Shown here piece after piece: positions 52,301-61,737 of a stretch of DNA of 64,000 nucleotides. The DNA is from Chitinophagales bacterium. GTDB taxonomy: Bacteria > Bacteroidota > Bacteroidia > Chitinophagales > Chitinophagaceae. The translations under genes were made by a program, and so were the position numbers. The notes under the pieces were generated by a model. That model was not told the DNA's origin. It searched no databases and was given only the letters and a program-made list of their open reading frames with translations. The DNA lies in NCBI GenBank assembly GCA_026936105.1, contig JAIXKI010000004.1, forward strand, positions 140,620-204,619, read 5' to 3'. Position 1 is the first letter of the stretch. The number at the start of each line of letters is the position of its first letter.

Positions 52301-52497
52301 ATAATCTTCCGGTATCTTCCAAATGGGCTAAAAGTTTTACTGTAACTCTGATAGGAAGGAATCTCTTTTTTGTTACAAGAAAAGCACCTTTCGACCCGGA
52401 GACATCTATGTCAACGGACAATGGCTTGCAGGGAATAGAAATGTTTGGTAGTCCTTTAACCCGTAGCTTGGGTTTGTCATTAAAACTTGGTTTTTAG
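49354..52497 (+). CDS. SusC/RagA TonB-linked outer membrane receptor
   Basis: A 1047-residue TonB-dependent transporter. In order: a signal peptide ending VFAQ, a carboxypeptidase-regulatory-like domain (TVKGTVRSSQGLLSGVSVLVKGTMTGTTT..., residues 20-95), a plug domain (VVVTALGISRQ, NLTGRVAGVNI, NQPLYVIDGVPM) near 100-240, and a beta-barrel ending in the family signature LTRSLGLSLKLGF. It imports a nutrient, probably an oligosaccharide or peptide, with SusD as lid. No glycoside hydrolase or peptidase lies next to it, so the substrate is unknown. It is 23 bases upstream of the susD gene. Confidence 0.95.
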   Translation: MKLLFLTPVFFMAVTVFAQTRTVKGTVRSSQGLLSGVSVLVKGTMTGTTTNDEGTFSIAAKQGDALVFSSVGYEQLEVLIGTSDVIEVLLVESSKQMNEVVVTALGISRQKKSLTYSVQTVDNSALNTVKDANLANNLTGRVAGVNITRSSSGIGGSVRVVIRGNKSTRNNQPLYVIDGVPMSNDNPGQPGSTWGYGTVSSVGDDGGDGISNLSPEDIQSITVLKGASAAALYGSQASNGVIIISTKKGKAGATRVSVSSDLTFEKPLFIQPLQFKYGQTIKPSAGNPGSEDSWGNIVNAPDHVTPFFKTGVTTFNTVSLSGGTDKSQSYFSYSYTKNKGIIPSAELQKHNINFHQTTDFFNGRLKADMNVMYIHEFSHNRPVSGLTNNPLIGLYAFPRGLNFETYKDNFSVFSTVRNMETQNWWNINYDSSIVYPGSFTGGGQGVHLNPYWFLFRNSNDNIVDRVITNLALTFKINDWLNLQARGNIDKNLNDINYNSYATSSWSGTGKNGGYDFGRFINTQLYGDLILNANRKITNDLNLAATLGSSINDEKGLLHQFNTNTGGDGLRFANVFTLANILPSNLLVNEGRSHSQMQAVFATTQLNFRNYLYLDITGRNDWSSAFAFTPVEKKGYFYYSAGLTGILSDILKMPEAISYSKIRVSYAKVGNSVPSYRTNPPAYYIDNQNGSSPNSSGPKPGTYLKPEDNRSFEVGTEFSFFNNRLGFDFTYYINNNFRQYISIPVSGSSTGNLSTWYLNSGNIKNNGVELSLFAIPVKTPVLSWSTTFNYASNKNKVLKIADPGLGVNQNYFVISELGNNIFGSYIKEGGSWGDIYGYFFKRDASGAIVVDNNGTPSKGTDPNSDVGDPSIKKLGNPNPDFTLGWLNQFTYKNLSVNFLFDGRFGGEVMSGTKAVLDIFGYSKATADARDAGGVNINAVHEDGSKASNIDPESFYTGVGGRDGISEYYMFDATNIRLRELSIGYNLPVSSKWAKSFTVTLIGRNLFFVTRKAPFDPETSMSTDNGLQGIEMFGSPLTRSLGLSLKLGF

Positions 52498-52520
52498 AAC
52501 AAACTTTTAAAAAAATAACT

Positions 52521-54125
52521 ATGAATAGGATAAATAAATCAAATTTTAATTTTTGTATTGCTGTTATTTTAATAACTCTGGGCAGTTGTACCAAAAATTT
52601 TAAAGAATACAATACAGATAAAACTGCGCTAACTAATGAGCAAATCAGTGCAGACTACCAGAATCTCGGTGAACCGTTGAAGCTGGCGCAATTAAACATT
52701 ATTAGTTATGTGGATTGGATTTACCAATTAGAACAAAACCTGATTGGAGATATTTATTCCGGATATATGATGACCGCCACCCCTTTTAGAAATAATGTAA
52801 ATAACACGAATTATTTTTTAGTGAACGGGTGGAACTTTTATGAATGGGATTACTCTTATGGCAATGTTATGAAACCAATACAAAATGTTTTGGACATAAC
52901 AACAGAACCTCAGTATGGATCTTTCCGTGCATGGGCTAAGATACTAAGAGTAGAAGCTATGCACCGTGTAAGCGACATGTATGGTCCAATAATTTATACA
53001 AATTACGGAAAATCAAATCAGGATGGAAGTGTTTCTTTTGATTCGCAAAAAGATGCTTACTATGCTTTCTTTAGTGATCTGGATTCTGCTATTAATATTT
53101 TAACGCCTTTAGTACAGAGCGGTGCTCCGGGAACCTTTACCAAATTTGACCTGGTGTATGGTGGTAGTTTTGAAAAATGGTTAAAATTTGCCAATACACT
53201 TCGCCTCCGGTTAGCAATCAGGATTTCAAAAGCTGATCCGGTAAAAGCAAAGGCTGAGGGTGAAGCGGCACTATCAAACCCGGGTGGACTGCTTGTGAAT
53301 AACAATGATAATGCTTACGTTGATATTGGATCAAATTACCAACCACTTTCTTCACAGTCTGGTATTACGAGTTGGGGTGATATTAATATTGGGGCTCCCC
53401 TTGCCTGTTATCTTAATGGCTACAATGATCCAAGGGTAGGAAAATATATGAATCCGGCTAGTGATGCTGCAGTTGCTGGGCAATATATCGGAATTCGTAA
53501 CGGCATAGATATAGATGCTAATGGCAGGTATGTTGGATATTCACAGCTAGTTGATTTTCCAAATAGAATGCAATTAATGGTTGCAGCCGAAGCATGGTTT
53601 TTGAAAGCTGAAGCAGCCTTGAATGGTTGGGCCGGGGCTGGTGATGTTCAAACGAATTATGAGACTGGAATCACTACGTCATTTGATATGTATGGATTAA
53701 CTGCACAGGCAGCCGGATATATTGCAAATAATACAAATACTGAGCAGCAGTATGTAGATCCTAAGGCGATAACTCCGGGACAAAATGATGTATTAACCGG
53801 CTCTCCTTATCTAAGTACTATCACCATTGCATGGAATAATGGTGACACACCGGAAAGAAAATTAGAACGTATTATTACACAAAAATGGCTGGCAATATTT
53901 CCTGATGGGCAAGAAGCCTGGTCTGAATTCAGAAGAACTAAATATCCTAAATTATTCCCGGTTGTATTAAATAAAAGCGGTGGCACAATTTCAACTTCTG
54001 CTTTCATACAACGAATTAATTTTCCTACTACTGAAATAGGTAAAAATCCTAATGGTGTTACTGCTGCAGTTGGACTACTTGGCGGACCAGATACTGGTGG
54101 TACACCTTTATGGTGGGCAAAATAG
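52521..54125 (+). CDS. SusD/RagB-family nutrient-binding lipoprotein
   Basis: A 534-residue SusD-like (SusD_2-type) lipoprotein with lipobox ITLGSC (Cys at about residue 23). TPR-like helices continue in RAWAKILRVEAMHRVSDMYGPIIYTNYG near 135 and MQLMVAAEAWFLKAEAALNGW near 350. The end has QKWLAIFPDGQEAWSEFRRTKYPKLFP, the class signature. As the surface lid of the SusC channel it captures the ligand. A terminator follows after about 50 bases. Confidence 0.95.
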   Translation: MNRINKSNFNFCIAVILITLGSCTKNFKEYNTDKTALTNEQISADYQNLGEPLKLAQLNIISYVDWIYQLEQNLIGDIYSGYMMTATPFRNNVNNTNYFLVNGWNFYEWDYSYGNVMKPIQNVLDITTEPQYGSFRAWAKILRVEAMHRVSDMYGPIIYTNYGKSNQDGSVSFDSQKDAYYAFFSDLDSAINILTPLVQSGAPGTFTKFDLVYGGSFEKWLKFANTLRLRLAIRISKADPVKAKAEGEAALSNPGGLLVNNNDNAYVDIGSNYQPLSSQSGITSWGDINIGAPLACYLNGYNDPRVGKYMNPASDAAVAGQYIGIRNGIDIDANGRYVGYSQLVDFPNRMQLMVAAEAWFLKAEAALNGWAGAGDVQTNYETGITTSFDMYGLTAQAAGYIANNTNTEQQYVDPKAITPGQNDVLTGSPYLSTITIAWNNGDTPERKLERIITQKWLAIFPDGQEAWSEFRRTKYPKLFPVVLNKSGGTISTSAFIQRINFPTTEIGKNPNGVTAAVGLLGGPDTGGTPLWWAK

Positions 54126-54173
54126 CATGCAAAGTTTTCTTCTCATGTTGTATCTTTCTCAAGTTAGTTTTAC

Positions 54174-54200
54174 GGGCTGCTCTTCCGGGCGGCCCTTTTT
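54174..54200 (+). terminator. terminator after susD
   Basis: GGGCTGC (54174-54180) pairs with GCGGCCC (54189-54195; one G-T pair), followed by five T residues. Confidence 0.8.
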
Positions 54201-54391
54201 ATTTTAAAATTTTATACAGATGATTCATTTTAGCTGCTGTTACGGTTTCGTTTGATATACATTCTGAACAAGCCGGGATACTTTTTTCAGGATAATTGGA
54301 TATGAATTACGGCGCTGGTAAGAAAATCTTTTATGTAATAGGGTCTTTAAAAGAAGCAATCATTTAAAAGGCTTATTTCCCATTTCCTTTT

Positions 54392-55276
54392 TTAATCTTC
54401 CAGCACCCCGAATTTTCCCGTATTCACATCGTGTATCGCCTGTTCGATCTCTTCCCACTTATTCATTACAAACGGACCGTATGCTGCAAGAGGTTCCTCA
54501 ATGGATTCGCCGGATAACACAAGAACCACTGCATCTCCTGAAGCTTCTAAGATAATTTTTTCTCCTTCATTTTTGAACAACACGAAATGATCGGTGGGAA
54601 CATTTTCACTATTGACTTTTACATTGCCTTCAATAACGAGAAACCCTGTATTGTATTTTTCAGGAAGATCAAATTCCACGGAGGCATCTTTTGCCAGCCG
54701 GGCATTATACAGATGAACAGGTGAAAAAGTGAATGCAGGGCCTTTTACTCCGTTGTATTCACCCGCTATGATCTCGATAATACTTTTCTTATCGGGCAGT
54801 AAAAATTTCCCCATCATATCCCTTGTGATGCTCTGGTATTTGGGCTTTGTTTTTTTGAATCTGGCAGGCAGGTTCACCCATAGTTGCACCATCTGGAACA
54901 GCCCGCCTGTTTTGCTGAATTCCTTTTCATGATATTCCTTGTGCAATACTCCTGAGCCTGCGGTCATCCATTGCACATCTCCTTCTTTGATGACACCACT
55001 GTTGCCGGCACTGTCGTGATGTGCTACCCTGCCATGGTATGCTATGGTTACAGTTTCAAACCCGGCATGAGGATGCACACCAACACCACGGGGCTCGCTG
55101 CTCGGAGTAAATTCGATCTTTGAACCATAGTCCATGATGAAAAAAGGGCTCATTCTTTTCTTATTACTGAGTTGGCCCGGAAAAAATCCATGTACCCGGA
55201 ATCCGTCCCCGACCATGTGTGCAGGCGGAGGAGGAATGATCGAATCTATTTTTCTTAAATTGTTCATCTCTTCCAT
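54392..55276 (-). CDS. pirin-family bicupin protein (longer)
   Basis: A 294-residue pirin with two cupin folds. The N-terminal metal site is GVGVHPHAGFETVTIAYHGRVAHHDSAG, and EGDVQWMTAGSGVLHKEY follows. The second domain has no full set of ligands. Pirins can act as quercetin dioxygenases or redox-sensing regulators; the role here is unknown. It is the downstream gene of a tandem pair, separated from the other pirin gene by 13 bases. Confidence 0.92.
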   Translation of the reverse strand: MEEMNNLRKIDSIIPPPPAHMVGDGFRVHGFFPGQLSNKKRMSPFFIMDYGSKIEFTPSSEPRGVGVHPHAGFETVTIAYHGRVAHHDSAGNSGVIKEGDVQWMTAGSGVLHKEYHEKEFSKTGGLFQMVQLWVNLPARFKKTKPKYQSITRDMMGKFLLPDKKSIIEIIAGEYNGVKGPAFTFSPVHLYNARLAKDASVEFDLPEKYNTGFLVIEGNVKVNSENVPTDHFVLFKNEGEKIILEASGDAVVLVLSGESIEEPLAAYGPFVMNKWEEIEQAIHDVNTGKFGVLED

Positions 55277-55289
55277 ATTTTAAAAATCA

Positions 55290-56012
55290 TTAAAAAAAAT
55301 CCTTCATTGGAACTTCTATCAATAATATTTCAGCATCTGTATCTGCTTTTATTTCCAGTTTACCGGTTTCAGTGATGCCCAACCCATCTCTTTTGCTAAG
55401 TTTTTCTCCATTGACAATGACATCACCTTCTATGACAAATGCATAAACCCCATTTTCTTTTTGTTTCAGTTCATAGGCTATTTTCAGATCCTTATCCAGT
55501 TTACCGGAGTTGAGCCATGCATTTTGATGAATTTGCACACCACCATCGTTTTTACCCAATGGAGAAACTATGGTCAGTAATTTGTTGTGTTTATCTGCAT
55601 CGGGAAAATTTTTCTGATCATATCTCGGTGTATGGCCTTTTTTATCCGTATAGATCCATATCTGGAAAAATCGGACTTCCTTATCCCTGTTTTTATTTTT
55701 CTCGGAATGTTCTACACCGGTACCGGCGCTCATCACCTGTACGTCTCCCTGCCGGATCACTTGCGTATTACCCATGCTGTCTTTATGTTCCAGGTCGCCA
55801 TAGGTAGGGATGGAAATAATCTCCATATTATTATGAGGGTGAAGGCCAAACCCCATTCCCGGGGCTACCGTATCATCATTGAGAACCCTTAATGCCCCGA
55901 AGTGCATTCTTTGCGGGTCATGATAACCTGCAAAACTAAAAGTATGATAAGTATTGAGCCATCCGTGATCGGCATGGCCTCTTGTATTGGCTTTATGTAA
56001 AATGGTTTTCAT
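55290..56012 (-). CDS. pirin-family protein (YhhW type)
   Basis: A 240-residue pirin of the YhhW/quercetinase type. Features are RGHADHGWLNTYHTFSFAGY at the N-terminus, GFGLHPHNNMEIISIPTYGDLEHKDSMGN near 55-85 for metal binding, and VQVMSAGTGVEHSEKNKN. The first 90 or so bases of this gene have a divergent, decayed copy at 60385-60477, so the gene or its 5' end was once duplicated. It heads the tandem pirin operon. Confidence 0.92.
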   Translation of the reverse strand: MKTILHKANTRGHADHGWLNTYHTFSFAGYHDPQRMHFGALRVLNDDTVAPGMGFGLHPHNNMEIISIPTYGDLEHKDSMGNTQVIRQGDVQVMSAGTGVEHSEKNKNRDKEVRFFQIWIYTDKKGHTPRYDQKNFPDADKHNKLLTIVSPLGKNDGGVQIHQNAWLNSGKLDKDLKIAYELKQKENGVYAFVIEGDVIVNGEKLSKRDGLGITETGKLEIKADTDAEILLIEVPMKDFF

Positions 56013-56771
56013 AATTATCCTTTTTTAGTCTTTCAATTCTGTTATCCGGTAATGATCAGTGCAAATTACCGGATAAAGTCCGGGATCCCGTTGATGTAGG
56101 TTAATAAGTGAAAGAGTAAAGGCATATCCGTGAGTTTCAGAGCGAAAAACAGCAGTTCTTTAAAGAAAAACAGAATGATGTGGTTTAAAGTTTCAATCAG
56201 GATAATACCTAAACTAATGATTCATGTCCGATATCTTTTTTTAGAAGTTGCAACGATCTCATCAGTCTCATAGCATCGAATAAATTAAAAACAACCTCCT
56301 GTTTTACAATATTGAGTTCGTAGCAGGAACCGGATACAGCATAGATGAATCTTCTGTTTTGAAATCTGCCATAAGAGCAAACTCTGAAGGGGGTTACAAT
56401 AAGTTTATTAAAAATGTTTTCTGTTTTTCTGACTCAAGCTTCAAAATGGATCAGCATCGTATCTGGTTTTATAAAATGAATATTTTTTTCAGCAGTATTA
56501 ATCATTCTGATATAATGGTTCATTACAGTTCAGGGTAATAAAATAGTTGCATGATGCAATCTTTATAAAATATATACGTTGATTAAATGTGCTGAAATTG
56601 AATTATACTAAATATCAGTTCGTGTTGAGATGAAATATTCATTACGCAACCTCCACTTTGCTTATTCTTCATATAAGGAAAAATTATGGGCTACTCTTAC
56701 TGCATTTTACTTATCCAATAACAATTAGGTATTGCTAAATGATTATACTTATTCATTAAAAACTAACCTCA
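56013..56771. other. intergenic region, possible gene remnant
   Basis: A 759-base AT-rich gap. An open frame without a start codon at 56284-56538 (85 codons, ...FVAGTGYSIDESSVLKSAI...) may be the remainder of a gene, but no family is recognised. Nothing else stands out. Confidence 0.4.
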
Positions 56772-59700
56772 ATGCTTCATCCTTTACTTTCCCCAAGCAC
56801 TCACCTTATCACCCGCAATTGCTTAAGGCAATTTTTATTGATGAGTTTATTTCTACCGGGTATTGTTATCATGTGTCCGGATGTATCTGCTCAAACATTA
56901 ACGATATCCAATACCGGGCAGACGGGTACTTCCGGAACAAACTGGAGTACATCAGGTACGAATCCGGTTACCATTACTGCTACTAATACAGCTAATATCA
57001 ACACAAGCCTGATTTCCGGGTATCTTAGTTCGGGAATAAGTGTTGTGGTGATCAATACCAATGTGGGGATTAGAATTAGTTCCGACATATCAAAATTATC
57101 CGGAGCCCAGGCCTCCCTTACGCTAAAGAATAAATCTTTTATCAGGATCGATGCGAACGTATCAATCAGTTCTTCAGCTAATGCGCTGGACATTATAATG
57201 TGGGCGGATGATGACAACAGCCAGGGTGGGACCATTGACGATTTTATCTTCGCCGATGCAGGCTCCACTTTCAATTCAAACGGAGGAAAAATTATTATGG
57301 CCGGCGGACCGGATAATGGATCAAATGGCGGGATCAGTGGAGATGGCATACCGGATGGTTTTGCATGGAACGGGTCTAATTCAGGCACCTATGGGGCAAA
57401 CAGTTTGGGTGGGCTTACCTTAGGCCCCCGAACAGGCCTGGGGCCTGTAGTTTCTATTTTGAGCAAAGGAGGCGATATCATTCTCCGGGGTGCTACCAGC
57501 AATTTCAATAACTATCCCGGTATAACCAGCCAGGCAAATTTAAAAATTGAATCAGATGCCGGGAAAATCATCATGTATGGGAAGTCTGGCACCGGGCATG
57601 GTATTGAGCTGACCTTTGGCGCAGCACCTTCTGTAGTTATTAGTTCATCATCTTCTGCCACTCCTGCAATAAGCCTGTTGGGCACTACTACATCTCCCTA
57701 TAGCCCTTATGTTGGTTTTTGGGCAAGTAATAATGCATTGGGTAATATATTAATTCAATCCACCTCTGCAACTGGTGGAGGGGTTACCATAGAAGGCACT
57801 TCAACTAACGGAAGGGGATTACGTCTGGGATATCTGAATACCGACATTGTTTCTCAGGTACTATCTCAATCGGGAAACATCACCCTTAAAGGAAAAGGGA
57901 CCTTAGATGCTTCGATGGAATTATTTGGTGAAGTATATTTAGGCAATCGAAAAAACTCCAATCCCGTTTTGGGTGTTATACCCTCGGTGTCTGCCTCAGC
58001 AGCAAACATCGTTATTCAGGCAAATGACCAATATCAATTCAGTAATACGGCAGGTAAGAATACAACTTTCAATAGCCTGGGATCTCTTAGCATAAAAGCA
58101 TATACTACCGGATATACCGGCACAATAAGCTGGGTTGGCAATGTAGATTTCAAGCCGGACTTTAACGCCATCAACCTGGGAGAAACTGCAGGGAACTATA
58201 ATCTAACATTGAACAGTTCTCTTACTGCTGCAGGTGATATAACAGCCAATGTAAAAGATTTTACCCTGTCTGATGGCATTGGGCTTTTTTCCACCGTTGC
58301 CGGAGTCATCACTATTAAAGCAAAAAATAATTTTATCAGGTTAGGCGAAACCCGCAGGACTTTCAGCACTGTCAACGGTGATATCAATCTCTATGCAGAT
58401 TCTGATGCTGATGGCACCGGGCAATTAGAAATTGGTTATATAACTCTGAATCCCGGATCGGGCAACATCAGTCTATGGGCCACTACTCTTATGTGGCAAA
58501 CTGTAACAGATGCACAAAAACCCTACATTAATGGTACCGGGCCTTTTTACTTAAGGCCATCCGGTGCATCTTTTCAAAATGTGAATACACGTTGGTTCTT
58601 TTTTGACCAGGACGCCAATGGCATTTCCGGAATTACAATCGGGAAGCCTACTAATACGGGGGATATTATTCATGAAACCACTGCTCTTAATGTTGCAGGC
58701 CCAATATTGCTGTATGGTTCAGCAATAACTATTGATCAAAACCTGACTTCAACTACCGGCAATGATATCGGTTTGTATGCTAATACACTGTCAATAAGCG
58801 GAGCTGCCGCACTGAGCTCAACAGGAAACTTATTAATTGAGCCAACTACATCTTCCACTACTATCGGGCTTGCCGGTGGGGCTGGCTCATTAGCTATTAC
58901 GGCCGCCAATTTCAACACCAACTTTACCGATGGTTTTTCTGAAATACGAATTGGAAATGTACTGGCCGGAGATATCACCTTAGGATCAGCCATTACATTG
59001 AAAGATAATCTGAGTTTATCTGCAACCGGCAACTTTGTTTTGAATGAAATCATGGACGTTGGCAATAACAACCTGAAATTTTCGGGGAATACGATCATAC
59101 CCGCCAGCAATAAATTCATCCGGACAAACGGGGTGGGAAAATTGATCATGGATGTCAACAATAGCAGCAGTAAACTTTTCCCAATAGGAACAGGATATTA
59201 TAACCCGGTAACAGTCACCAGCCATATTGCAGGCAATAACGAGTTTTATGCTACCGTTTCACCGGGAGTATTTTATGAGGGAGGATTTGCCGGTACGCCG
59301 GTGAGCTGGACAGGTAAGATTAATGTAACCTGGAATATTGGTAATGCAGCAGGCAATACAGGAGCCGGAAATGTTGATATGGCATTTGGCTGGGATGCAG
59401 CCAATGTCACGGGTACTCTTTCTTCACCCAGGTTAGTTCATTTTAATGGATCGATATGGGAACAGACGCCTGGCATACCCTCTTTTGATCTTCCTTCCCA
59501 TACTTTAACGTATTCAGGTTATACAGGATCATTTTCTCCTTTCGGAATTGCAGAAGCAAACATAGTGCTGCCGGTTAGATGGATTTCTTTCACAGCAAAA
59601 GCAGTTAAAGATATTGTAGCATTGAATTGGATCACTGCTTCAGAACAAAACAATGCCTATTTTGAAATTGAACGCAGCACGGATGGCAGCGTTTTTAAAA

Positions 59701-60110
59701 CTATAGGTACCATTGCAGCTGATAAACAAAATCCAGGAAGCTTTTGTGAATATGATTATCAGGATTTTTCGCCGGGTAATGGCCGTATGTATTACAGGCT
59801 GAAGCAGTTTGATATTGACGGGCATTACGGTTATAGCTCGATAGTTAGTGTATGGTTTGGCGGAAATAGTGACATCAAAGTACTGGCAAATCCGGGTAGT
59901 AAACAAGTAAGCATATCGCTGTCCAATCAATTGGAAGGCAAAATTGATGCTGTGATTTTTGACGGAAGCGGTCGTCGTTTATTGCTTCAACAGCTCATAC
60001 CCGGGCAAAACAATATTATTCAGACCGGATCGCTTGGCGCTACGGGAATTTATTTTATATCTGTAATCCATAAAGGAAAATTGATTTATAGCGGACGCTT
60101 TATTCAATAG
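56772..60110 (+). CDS. large secreted beta-solenoid-like protein with T9SS C-terminal domain
   Basis: A 1112-residue protein with an N-terminal signal sequence (FLLMSLFLPGIVIMCPDVSAQ) after a 17-residue lead. Residues about 40-900 are rich in Gly, Asn, Ser and Thr with short hydrophobic strands (GNITLKGKG, GDINLYAD, GNLLIEPTT, GDITLGSAITL), the pattern of filamentous-haemagglutinin-type beta-helices. Residues 930-1030 form an Ig-like module (LPVRWISFTAKAVKDIVALNWITASEQNNAYFEIERS). The last 80 residues are a type A T9SS sorting domain with IKVLANPGSKQVSISLSN and TGIYFISVIHKGKLIYSGRF. It should be a cell-surface or secreted adhesin-like structure. It is monocistronic. Confidence 0.88.
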   Translation: MLHPLLSPSTHLITRNCLRQFLLMSLFLPGIVIMCPDVSAQTLTISNTGQTGTSGTNWSTSGTNPVTITATNTANINTSLISGYLSSGISVVVINTNVGIRISSDISKLSGAQASLTLKNKSFIRIDANVSISSSANALDIIMWADDDNSQGGTIDDFIFADAGSTFNSNGGKIIMAGGPDNGSNGGISGDGIPDGFAWNGSNSGTYGANSLGGLTLGPRTGLGPVVSILSKGGDIILRGATSNFNNYPGITSQANLKIESDAGKIIMYGKSGTGHGIELTFGAAPSVVISSSSSATPAISLLGTTTSPYSPYVGFWASNNALGNILIQSTSATGGGVTIEGTSTNGRGLRLGYLNTDIVSQVLSQSGNITLKGKGTLDASMELFGEVYLGNRKNSNPVLGVIPSVSASAANIVIQANDQYQFSNTAGKNTTFNSLGSLSIKAYTTGYTGTISWVGNVDFKPDFNAINLGETAGNYNLTLNSSLTAAGDITANVKDFTLSDGIGLFSTVAGVITIKAKNNFIRLGETRRTFSTVNGDINLYADSDADGTGQLEIGYITLNPGSGNISLWATTLMWQTVTDAQKPYINGTGPFYLRPSGASFQNVNTRWFFFDQDANGISGITIGKPTNTGDIIHETTALNVAGPILLYGSAITIDQNLTSTTGNDIGLYANTLSISGAAALSSTGNLLIEPTTSSTTIGLAGGAGSLAITAANFNTNFTDGFSEIRIGNVLAGDITLGSAITLKDNLSLSATGNFVLNEIMDVGNNNLKFSGNTIIPASNKFIRTNGVGKLIMDVNNSSSKLFPIGTGYYNPVTVTSHIAGNNEFYATVSPGVFYEGGFAGTPVSWTGKINVTWNIGNAAGNTGAGNVDMAFGWDAANVTGTLSSPRLVHFNGSIWEQTPGIPSFDLPSHTLTYSGYTGSFSPFGIAEANIVLPVRWISFTAKAVKDIVALNWITASEQNNAYFEIERSTDGSVFKTIGTIAADKQNPGSFCEYDYQDFSPGNGRMYYRLKQFDIDGHYGYSSIVSVWFGGNSDIKVLANPGSKQVSISLSNQLEGKIDAVIFDGSGRRLLLQQLIPGQNNIIQTGSLGATGIYFISVIHKGKLIYSGRFIQ

Positions 60111-60645
60111 AGTTGCCTGATTCATAAATAATCAGCATGATATAGTGTTTTGAAAATGGCAATAACAAACCGGAATCAGGCTGTAAGAGCAGTGTTGGAA
60201 GAAATTCCTTAAAAAGTACTTCATTTATGATGTAATATATAACGGGTTTGAATAAACTATTTTCTCAACCGCATCATGAATCAAAAATAGTTCATGCAAT
60301 GTAAGGCCGATCTTCCTGTTCAGCCCTCTCTGCATTAGACTCTAATGTCTTTTCATTTCTAAAAGACTACACTTACATTTAGGTTTAATATCTGGCAAAA
60401 CAAAGAGCAGGATAGGTATTGATCCACCCGTGATCTGCATAGCTCCTGGTATTGGCTTTATGCAAAATGATTTTCATGATGTTTTTTGTTTTAAAACCTA
60501 TTCTTCTTCAGATCTTGTTGCACAATCTGGCAGAATTCGGTCTGTTGGACAGGCTTTCCATGGATGTGTTTAAATCATTTCTTCATTCCAGTGACAAAGG
60601 GTAGTATTTATTATTGTTTTAATTTCGGACAATAAATCTTTAACA
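60111..60645. other. intergenic region with a pirin remnant
   Basis: The gap between the surface protein and the asparaginase gene holds the decayed 5' end of a pirin gene (60385-60477). The remainder is AT-rich. A minus-strand stretch at about 60490-60560 reads IHGKPVQQTEFCQIVQQDL in one frame and could be a further gene fragment, but I cannot name it. Confidence 0.5.
60385..60477 (-). pseudogene. 5' remnant of a pirin gene
   Basis: The minus-strand frame reads MKIILHKANTRSYADHGWIN and so on for 30 codons to a TAA. Its first 22 residues match the pirin at 55290-56012 in all but four positions (MKTILHKANTRGHADHGWLN), after which similarity ends. It is a truncated duplicate of that gene's start, unlikely to be functional. 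Confidence 0.85.
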
Positions 60646-61674
60646 ATGATCAACCGGAGAAAATTTATTATGAAATCTGCTTTGAGTTCAGCGGCTGTGG
60701 CTGTAGGTAAAAACATTTTTGCACAACCTGCAGTTGTAGCGGTAAAAAACAAACCTATTGTGATTTCTACATGGGATACCGGTTTTGCTGCGAATAAAGC
60801 GGCCTGGAAAATATTGAGTGGGGGCGGCCGGGCATTGGATGCGGTGGAAGCCGGAGTGATGGTGACAGAATCTTCACAAAACTGCTGTGTAGGGCTGGGG
60901 GCCAATCCGGACCGGGATGGATTTGTAACGCTGGATGCTTCCATCATGGATGAAAATTTTAATTGCGGCAGCGTTGCTTTTCTCGAAAGGATCAAGCACC
61001 CGATATCGGTGGCAAGAAGGGTGATGGAAAAAACACCTCATGTGATGCTGGTTGGCATCGGTGCACAGGAGTTTGCTGTGGCAGAAGGATTCCCGCTGGA
61101 ACCGCAAAAACTTTCTCCCGAAGCACAGAAAGCTTATGATGAGTGGCTGAAAAAATCGGAGTATAAGCCGCCTGCTATCAATGTGGAGAATAATGGGGAG
61201 CATGGGCCTTTTGCGCCATCACGTTTTGATGACGGCACCTGGAATCATGACACTATCGGGATGGTAGCCATGGATGCAAACGGAAACCTCAGCGGCAGCT
61301 GCACCACCAGCGGTGCCGGATTTAAAATGCGGGGCAGGGTGGGAGATTCGCCGATTATCGGAGCGGGATTGTATGTGGACAATGAAGTGGGCGCCTGCAC
61401 CTCCACCGGCCAGGGAGAAGATGTGATCCGTGTGGCAGGTTCTCATTCCGTTGTGGAGATGATGAGACAAGGCCTCTCACCTGAAAAAGCCTGTAAAAAG
61501 ATCATTGAAAGAATTATCAGGATCAAAGGAGAAAAAGCAAAAGAGATACAGGTGGCTTTTCTTGCATTGAATAAAAACGGAGAAGTGGGTGCGTATGCCA
61601 TTCATGGCGGATTTAGCTTTGCATTGAGAGATAATAAGAATGAAAAATTAATTTCAGCGAAAAGTTTTGATTGA
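60646..61674 (+). CDS. N4-(beta-N-acetylglucosaminyl)-L-asparaginase (Ntn hydrolase)
   Basis: A 342-residue glycosylasparaginase-like enzyme that cleaves the bond between N-acetylglucosamine and asparagine, or isoaspartyl peptides in related members. It is made as a precursor that self-cleaves before Thr203 in WNHDTIGMVAMD. RGRVGDSPIIGAGLYVDNEVGACTSTGQGE is the substrate loop. The N-terminus RRKFIMKSALSSAAVAVGKNIFAQ resembles a twin-arginine signal, so it is probably exported. Its role in glycoprotein turnover fits the surface setting. Length and catalytic parts are normal. Confidence 0.93.
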   Translation: MINRRKFIMKSALSSAAVAVGKNIFAQPAVVAVKNKPIVISTWDTGFAANKAAWKILSGGGRALDAVEAGVMVTESSQNCCVGLGANPDRDGFVTLDASIMDENFNCGSVAFLERIKHPISVARRVMEKTPHVMLVGIGAQEFAVAEGFPLEPQKLSPEAQKAYDEWLKKSEYKPPAINVENNGEHGPFAPSRFDDGTWNHDTIGMVAMDANGNLSGSCTTSGAGFKMRGRVGDSPIIGAGLYVDNEVGACTSTGQGEDVIRVAGSHSVVEMMRQGLSPEKACKKIIERIIRIKGEKAKEIQVAFLALNKNGEVGAYAIHGGFSFALRDNKNEKLISAKSFD

Positions 61675-61737
61675 AGAAGGTTGGGAACATCCAATGATCA
61701 ATATTCAATACTTAATGTTCAGTGGTAATTTCATTTT

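Noticed and set aside
56891..57388. Antisense frame of 165 codons across the surface protein gene
   Set aside because: The repetitive Thr/Ser/Asn codons of the sense gene leave the opposite strand open. No domain.
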